A stretch of 10,856 nucleotides of DNA from a bacterium (GTDB taxonomy: Bacteria > SZUA-182 > DTGQ01). A program made the translations under genes and the position numbers. This document shows positions 7,001-10,856 of this stretch, piece by piece. Every line of letters begins with the position of its first letter. The stretch's first letter is position 1. The notes beneath the pieces are model-generated. The model searched no databases, was not told the DNA's origin, and saw only the letters and a program-made list of their open reading frames with translations. Location: positions 1 to 10,856 of the forward strand of contig JAILZY010000108.1 in the NCBI GenBank assembly GCA_023512255.1, written 5' to 3'.

Positions 7001-10000
7001 AATATACTGTTGATAGCAATACTGGTAAGCGCACCTGTTTGGTGAGCTGCCACAGTCGCGACGGGGTGCTGATTCCAGTCTGCTGGGATGAGCCTGAGCC
7101 TGAGAAGGTCTGCGGAACCTGCCATGATGTTTATGCTGGGGTTGGCTCTTGCCGCAGCACGATTTCTACAGGTGGACACTCTGCTCATCTGGTTGCTGAT
7201 CGGGGCCCGGGCGGTCCACATTCGGTTGAGCAGTGCGATGAGTGTCATACCTCACATGATGATCCTGCCCATAGCAATGGTTGGGTAGATTTTAAAGATG
7301 GCCAGATACTGGCTAAGACCACTGTGTGCAATAACTGCCATAGCCCGGGCGGTGATTATGACGGAGTGAATGATCCTGAGATCGGGGCCAAAAAAATTTG
7401 GGAGGCCGAAAAAAAATCGGGGGAAGCAGGCGGCGTGTATGTAGCTTCTGGTGGGAGGCTAGAACTCAAAGAGAGCAAAAAGAAGTGGTGTGTCGGCTGT
7501 CATGATCGGCAGCCAGCTACAAGCCGCAGCGATGGCTCTGGGGTGATGGCTCCGAACATAGCTGGAGATGAGCAGGCATTTTTGGTTTATGGGAGAGGGT
7601 ATGGTTATTTTGTAACCGGTCATGGTCTAGAAAAGAGTAAACCTTATCCGGCCTCAGGGGTACAGGGTGCTGGAGTCTCCTGCACGGATTGTCATGAGGC
7701 TAGCCTTGGTCATATTGATCATGCTCATCGTACGTACTCAGTCAGGCAGAAAGATAACCCAAACAATAAGAGCAATTATCGGCTTGGCTATCGTCTCAAA
7801 GCCTCGCCCTTGGCCACTGACCCGAATCGGCCTCTTGATATTCCAAGGACAGCCGCCACCGGCCCTAATAATAATCCACAGCAGCAGTGGCAAGATTTTG
7901 CCCTCTGCTTTGAGTGCCATGATAGATCTGCTTTGCTGGGCAATGGCATAAGCTCTGGTGAATACTATAAAAATCCCCTTCAGACGAATTTTTACAATGA
8001 TGCCCGTACCTATAAGGAGGACAATACCAAGAAAGAAAACCTCCATCTTACTCATTTAACTGGAAGAGGGGGTGGGGGTAACAGTCTCGATTGGACCTCC
8101 AGTTGGAGTGAAACCGGCGACTCGGCCATTAGCTGTCCTGCCTGCCATAATGTGCACGGCTCTCCATCTCCTCGCATGATGCGTCATGGGGAGCTTATCA
8201 GCACGCCTGGCTCTACGGATAAAGTGCCGGGCTTAAATTTCCGCTATCTCCCCTATCCGCCATCAAATACGGTCCTTGCGGAAAGCAGTGGAGGAGAAAT
8301 TTTCAGGCAGTTTAGCAGCGGACCAGGCTCGATTTCGCAAAATAAGATTTGCAACACCTGCCACCGAGCCTTTATACAATATTCCCGCTCACCCTATCTT
8401 GATCCGAACAAGGTCAATCCCCAGATCCTGAGCGTTGTGGCTCACAACGGCCCCGATGGAGGACAGGGGATCAACGATGGTGATTATCTAACTATCACCT
8501 TTACCACAGCCATCAATAACCCAGAGGTTATCCAAGGGGCTGAAGATGTAAAATCCGTAATCAAAATTTACGGGGATAGCGGCCTGAGCCAGGAAAAGGA
8601 ATGGACGCCCGCTTTGATAGAATGGTCATCAGCAGGGGGACATTCGAATGATACCCTACGGATCTTCTTGCAAAAGGTGGGCAGCAGCATTGCAGTTGGT
8701 GATTATCTTAGAGTGCTGCCGGGAAAACTTTATGGCAAGCTTGGCACGATTGTGCTTCCGATCGACTCATATCAGCAGATTACAGGCTCATTTGATTGCG
8801 CACTGGTCAGAGCTGTAGCTGAAAATAATTCCCAGAGTCTGGAGCCTGGAATTCAGGCAGGCGATCAGGTAACGGTTTACTTTTCAGGCTCGGTTGATGT
8901 CTCAACTACTGAGTGGCGGCTGACTTCAGACAATATTGATCAGGCTCTGCGTCTAGACCACGATCATAGTTGGGGGAAGGTTGAGATCAAATGGAATGAG
9001 CCTATTTATGATGCCCTGACTATAACCTTTGGCAGCGGGCCGCCTGCTCCTACGATTGCGGTTGGTGATCGCATCAGCCTGGGGAATATCATTCATGATC
9101 GGTTCAAAAATCAGATGACCGGATCGGTCAAGCTTGAAGGCTCCTTCGATGCTCTGCTCCCGATCAGCCCTAAGGGAGTATACTGGTGCAATATTGCTGG
9201 GCCGCCCTGGGGTGATGTCTCAAAATCGATTGATGGAGATCCGAATACACTCTGGTCTCTAGGCGGGTCAGCGGAAGGGAAAATCAGCTATGATCTGGGG
9301 GCCCAATATCGAGTTTTTAGGGTCATAATCTTGAGCGGCGGCAGCAGTGAAAATAAGGCTGCGGATCCGCCCAAGGCTATGGTCAAGGTGTGGCTGACGG
9401 CAAGTCCTGAGTATGATCCAAAATCTCCGCTCATTAACTCTTGGGAGATACCGATAACTCCAGAACCGCATGTTAGCCCGCCGTTTGAGGCCACGGGCCG
9501 GTATTTGCGGATTGAAGCCACAAAAATTGGGGCAGGTCCCCTTGGCCCGCTTTTCCATGAAGTGCAATTTCAGGGCACATATGTGCTTCCCTATGCCGCT
9601 CCTCGGATTGTTGGGGTTGAGGCCTATAATGTAGCGGGTGGTGTAGGGGTAGATGATGGTGATGAGGTAGTGGTGCGGTTTAATGTTTCGACCAATGGTT
9701 CTGAGGTGATTCGGGGTGTAGATGATGTAGCCTCTATTTTAGCGGTTTATGGGGATGCGGATCACAAGGTGGAGAGTAGAAAGAGCTGGGGTAGTATAAA
9801 GAAGGTTGTCTGGTCTGATGAGGGGGGAAATAAGGATGACACGCTGAGGATAACCCTGGGTGGTGGGGATGTGAGCATTGCGGCTGGGGATGTGGTTGAG
9901 GTGTGCTCGAGCAAGCTGAAAGGGAGAGTGGATGGGTTTGAGCTACCGATAGTCTCATCGCAGGTGATCAGGGGAAGCTTTGACTGCTCTGTGGTCAGGG

Positions 10001-10856
10001 CAGTAGCCGTGAATCAGTCCCAGAGTCAGGATCCTGGGATTCAGGAAGGTGATCAGGTGATCATTTCCTTTGCTGGCCAGAGCGGAGGCACGCCGATCAG
10101 TCCGGATAAGATTGATGATGCCCTGCGGTTGAATAATGGTCATAGCTGGGGGCAGGTCAAGGCAATAGAGTGGAGCGATCCTAACACCTTGATCATAACC
10201 TTTGGTGCTAGCAGTCCCAGTCCAACCATTGCTGTTGGCGATCTCATTACCCTGGGTGGTGTGATTTGCGATCGTGGTCAGCATCCGATTTTGGGATCGG
10301 TTGAGCTGATCGGCTCTTTTGATCCTCCGCAGGCTGTGTGGCGGACCCCAGAGGCTATTCACAGCTTCAGCCCGGATGCTTGGGGAATTACTAATGCTAA
10401 AAAATCAATCGATAATGATACCACAACCTCCTGGACCGTGATGAGCGGCACCGCCCGAATCACCTATGATCTTGATCCGAAATATCAGGCTCAGTATCAG
10501 GTTTCTCAGCTTAAGATATTTTTTAGCTCTAGCAGTCAACTGGTGAAAGCCTTGGTCAAGGTTTGGGTTACCACGGGTCCGACCTATGATCCGGATGCTC
10601 CAACCTCTGGCCCTTATGAAATATCAGTAAATTCTTCAGGCTGGATTGAAATTCCGTATCAATTTTATGCCAAGGGCCGCTATCTCACCTTAGAGCTTAC
10701 CAAAAAGACCCCAGGCCCCTTTGGTAATTTTATCTCTGAGGTGCAATATAAAGATGGTAAGGTCCAATTACCTGAGCCTGCTCCTCGGATTGTTGGGGTT
10801 GAGGCCTATAATGTAGCGGGTGGTGTAGGGGTAGATGATGGTGATGAGGTAGTGGT
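4069..10856 (+). CDS. Giant multihaem cytochrome with C-terminal Ig-like and discoidin-like repeats, 3' end outside the window
   Basis: The frame is open for 2262 codons without a stop. The GTG start is chosen because it gives a classic signal peptide (MKKAV, hydrophobic core, AIA at 22-24) and has a weak TGGAA seven bases upstream; an in-frame stop at 4048 excludes earlier starts except GTG 4057. CXXCH motifs begin at residues 40, 82, 155, 246, 312, 347, 381, 521, 557, 606, 652, 694, 718, 748, 896, 939, 1015, 1056, 1087, 1141, 1205, 1280, 1356 and 1428. CX4CH lies at 426 and 855, and CX3CH at 990, so up to 27 haems. Several sites read CxxCHxxHG (doubled-CXXCH family). A Ser/Gly linker lies at 391-407. 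From 1451, tandem 394-residue repeats each hold two Ig-like modules and one discoidin-like module. Likely role: surface electron conduit with adhesive tail; the anchoring mechanism is not visible. Confidence 0.9.
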   Translation, partial: MKKAVSIFAGLCIVSIFSLFPAIAGEYHINIPGKGQNLNCYDCHTLHFSQDGSAPPQVPIGARPWGGAPQDYLLKNITSEMCLMCHDGTNPEAPQVTYSPLSGSVSSTFNYQSSAGYLGEEKNASDPSYSVFGHTLNSSDPPPGYNGAWEGILSCTRCHDPHGNSYYRNLRPKPLVGSANGSVNDSAKGAPLTYFISTSPDASKDKVIQIAVGPNDSPFLRYDLNKIIYRQEGDGVQNSAGLSFWCAGCHSDFNHDGKSQGPRKLHPTYGLSMSEAKPEIRDKWISSASGPPTRPPTITPTDTNRGEDRLFCGTCHKAHGSTHSYGLLWENPAASDRESGQYMRDTCQACHNIGQGHYESSPHADPNFGVYRVQEFARGECEHCHQQHGTPRGASSGSSSGGQNSGGMVRDYYEHNLFSANNKFLCLTDGCHKDGPPSYPLSDTTFSDETSKARISIAVVPGSDRAYLGYFEANRQINNTIVRLAGLQYRGRWPGASVYNNEQYSPHGREQGPMPDGGSCLNCHSPHGTESQFDMLKLPYRGTPNSSSQAADNYKLCFSCHSEQGPSEMRAETKKIASYYTLDDPYSGHRIKSANGFAQPGDKLACSNCHNPHGSMGHNKSAPNLHLLSDERPEWSGLKDTLTDPNSSRKFCFGCHVPSDSPQSEKEKWPKVEGIQMQPIPDFAEHRREAAGSCHSCHGGSYDKPDSENVHHPSPGSCDKCHADQGAWERKVYSGPHRSHTDRYAFACEVCHARQNRKAAKATHGYGKPQGAICQYAEVCFCDGSDSIDWKEQVLHKKTYRYRSLYHNPYDKAGIVPGYDASAYERPESRCLPDPVDPNRVLWTDQSTFRGQDSCSNIWCHSNANPLSLPNFPRANSYRANPSFHLTWDEHDTDRCNNCHGFTDLDQPAEQYQLSSYHRKHIVVTTPGKATCGKEKIRCGWCHAKTCSEDSNTIREDGGYSFHVNGVKDVVFLDPNGKYTVDSNTGKRTCLVSCHSRDGVLIPVCWDEPEPEKVCGTCHDVYAGVGSCRSTISTGGHSAHLVADRGPGGPHSVEQCDECHTSHDDPAHSNGWVDFKDGQILAKTTVCNNCHSPGGDYDGVNDPEIGAKKIWEAEKKSGEAGGVYVASGGRLELKESKKKWCVGCHDRQPATSRSDGSGVMAPNIAGDEQAFLVYGRGYGYFVTGHGLEKSKPYPASGVQGAGVSCTDCHEASLGHIDHAHRTYSVRQKDNPNNKSNYRLGYRLKASPLATDPNRPLDIPRTAATGPNNNPQQQWQDFALCFECHDRSALLGNGISSGEYYKNPLQTNFYNDARTYKEDNTKKENLHLTHLTGRGGGGNSLDWTSSWSETGDSAISCPACHNVHGSPSPRMMRHGELISTPGSTDKVPGLNFRYLPYPPSNTVLAESSGGEIFRQFSSGPGSISQNKICNTCHRAFIQYSRSPYLDPNKVNPQILSVVAHNGPDGGQGINDGDYLTITFTTAINNPEVIQGAEDVKSVIKIYGDSGLSQEKEWTPALIEWSSAGGHSNDTLRIFLQKVGSSIAVGDYLRVLPGKLYGKLGTIVLPIDSYQQITGSFDCALVRAVAENNSQSLEPGIQAGDQVTVYFSGSVDVSTTEWRLTSDNIDQALRLDHDHSWGKVEIKWNEPIYDALTITFGSGPPAPTIAVGDRISLGNIIHDRFKNQMTGSVKLEGSFDALLPISPKGVYWCNIAGPPWGDVSKSIDGDPNTLWSLGGSAEGKISYDLGAQYRVFRVIILSGGSSENKAADPPKAMVKVWLTASPEYDPKSPLINSWEIPITPEPHVSPPFEATGRYLRIEATKIGAGPLGPLFHEVQFQGTYVLPYAAPRIVGVEAYNVAGGVGVDDGDEVVVRFNVSTNGSEVIRGVDDVASILAVYGDADHKVESRKSWGSIKKVVWSDEGGNKDDTLRITLGGGDVSIAAGDVVEVCSSKLKGRVDGFELPIVSSQVIRGSFDCSVVRAVAVNQSQSQDPGIQEGDQVIISFAGQSGGTPISPDKIDDALRLNNGHSWGQVKAIEWSDPNTLIITFGASSPSPTIAVGDLITLGGVICDRGQHPILGSVELIGSFDPPQAVWRTPEAIHSFSPDAWGITNAKKSIDNDTTTSWTVMSGTARITYDLDPKYQAQYQVSQLKIFFSSSSQLVKALVKVWVTTGPTYDPDAPTSGPYEISVNSSGWIEIPYQFYAKGRYLTLELTKKTPGPFGNFISEVQYKDGKVQLPEPAPRIVGVEAYNVAGGVGVDDGDEVV
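4597..4632 (+). repeat. Three 12-bp repeats inside the giant cytochrome gene
   Basis: Three in-frame 12-bp units, GGTTCTGCAAAT, GGTTCTGTAAAT and GATTCTGCAAAA, encode GSAN, GSVN and DSAK. They lie between the third and fourth haem motifs in a region that looks like a flexible loop. Being a multiple of three, copy-number change would alter loop length without shifting the frame. Confidence 0.75.
6631..6768 (+). other. CxxxxCH...CxxCHG domain (PF09698-like) within the giant cytochrome
   Basis: Residues 855-861 read CSNIWCH followed by SN. About 40 residues later, after a Trp-containing spacer (HLTWDEHD), CNNCHG begins at residue 896. This C(x4)CH...C(x2)CHG arrangement matches the GSu_C4xC__C2xCH domain first described from repeated units in Geobacter sulfurreducens cytochromes. 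Only one clear copy is present. The CX4CH at 426 (CLTDGCH) lacks this context. Confidence 0.6.
9172..9582 (+). other. Discoidin-like (F5/8 type C) module, repeat unit 1
   Basis: Residues 1702-1838 show the order typical of discoidin or CBM32-like folds: KSIDGDPNTLWS (a loop with Asp and Trp), a KISYDLG strand, an FRVIILSGG strand, an AMVKVWLTASPEYDP segment, a GRYLRIEATK strand, and a final FHEVQFQG strand. Such modules often bind glycans or other surface ligands through their loops. Family membership is judged by pattern only, and ligand specificity cannot be read from it. Confidence 0.6.
9598..9674 (+). repeat. 77-bp exact direct repeat, internal copy
   Basis: These 77 bases are identical to 10780-10856. 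The base before the repeat differs (C at 9597, T at 10779), so the left boundary is sharp; the right boundary is set by the window end. They encode the start of repeat unit 2 (PRIVGVEAYNVAGG and onward). Confidence 0.95.
10336..10758 (+). other. Discoidin-like (F5/8 type C) module, repeat unit 2
   Basis: Residues 2090-2230 repeat the discoidin-like order: KSIDNDTTTSW, RITYDLD, VSQLKIFFSSS, LVKALVKVWVTTGPTYDP, GRYLTLELTK and ISEVQYKDG. The sequence differs considerably from the module at 9172-9582 while keeping the Asp/Trp loop and the GRYL strand, which suggests constraint on the fold with freedom in binding loops. Confidence 0.6.
10780..10856 (+). repeat. 77-bp exact direct repeat, copy at the window end
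   Basis: Identical to 9598-9674 and offset by exactly 1182 bp. It opens repeat unit 3 and runs to the last base of the window, so its true length is unknown. Confidence 0.95.

Larger units (their letters stand above)
8419..10856 (+). repeat. Tandem 1182-bp (394-codon) repeats in the C-terminal part of the giant gene
   Basis: Unit 1 spans 8419-9600, unit 2 spans 9601-10782, and unit 3 begins at 10783 and is cut by the window edge. Each starts with a P-x-I-[LV]-x-V module containing an xDGDxxxxxF strand. A second related module follows that begins at GSFDC and contains GIQxGDQV and TIAVGD, then the discoidin-like module. The two Ig-like modules of a unit are themselves related: GD-x-hydrophobic strand, DTLRI/LTITF strand, [ST]IA[VA]GD, ending in GSFD. 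Units 1 and 2 have diverged in sequence and carry compensating internal indels (GSFDC is two residues later in unit 2). Units 2 and 3 are identical in DNA over the visible 74 bases. Confidence 0.85.

Noticed and set aside
8419-10856. The repeats as a diversity-generating retroelement variable region
   Set aside because: Differences between units are spread over all base types and include indels; no template repeat or reverse transcriptase is visible.
1-10856. CRISPR arrays, tRNA or rRNA genes, transposase genes
   Set aside because: No regularly spaced short repeats with unique spacers, no RNA gene signatures and no transposase-like coding sequence were seen.

Overview
The window comes from a Gram-negative-type bacterium that uses multihaem c-type cytochromes at or beyond the cell envelope. 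All four substantial genes lie on the + strand and begin with an export signal or hydrophobic leader. Two encode NHL-type beta-propellers and two encode multihaem cytochromes. The cytochromes carry the CxxCHxxHG 'doubled CXXCH' pattern, and the large one also has a CxxxxCH...CxxCHG unit like the domain first named from Geobacter (PF09698/TIGR01904). This fits a metal-reducer-like or extracellular electron-transfer lifestyle, for example Desulfobacterota or a candidate phylum with similar genes. No taxonomic marker is present, so the lineage stays open.

Layout. Bases 1-72 may hold the first codons of a divergent minus-strand gene (weak). Bases 220-1191 encode an exported six-bladed NHL propeller. 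A 211-bp gap follows, with a plausible sigma70-type promoter and two small tandem duplications. Bases 1403-2647 encode a secreted cytochrome of 414 residues with five CXXCH sites plus a CX5CH. Only 26 bp later, 2674-3720 encodes a second NHL propeller with a strikingly glycine-rich hydrophobic leader built from a duplicated 30-bp unit. A 348-bp gap (3721-4068) contains a 115-bp element with imperfect terminal inverted repeats and no gene. From a GTG at 4069 to the right edge runs one uninterrupted reading frame of at least 2262 codons. It encodes a giant cytochrome with 24 CXXCH, two CX4CH and one CX3CH motif in its first ~1430 residues, followed by 394-residue tandem repeats. Each repeat combines two Ig-like modules and one discoidin (F5/8 type C)-like module.

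How the parts may work together (inference): the signals send all four products across the inner membrane, where haems would be attached. The NHL propellers are likely protein-protein scaffolds next to the cytochromes. The giant protein couples a long haem chain to adhesive, possibly carbohydrate-binding, modules, so it could be an electron conduit anchored to the cell surface, matrix, a partner cell or a solid substrate.

Main caution: the last 77 bases exactly repeat 9598-9674, one repeat period (1182 bp) earlier. A 77-base exact overlap at a sequence end is what a de Bruijn assembler run at k=77 leaves at an unresolved repeat. The true number of C-terminal repeats, and the gene's 3' end, are therefore unknown.
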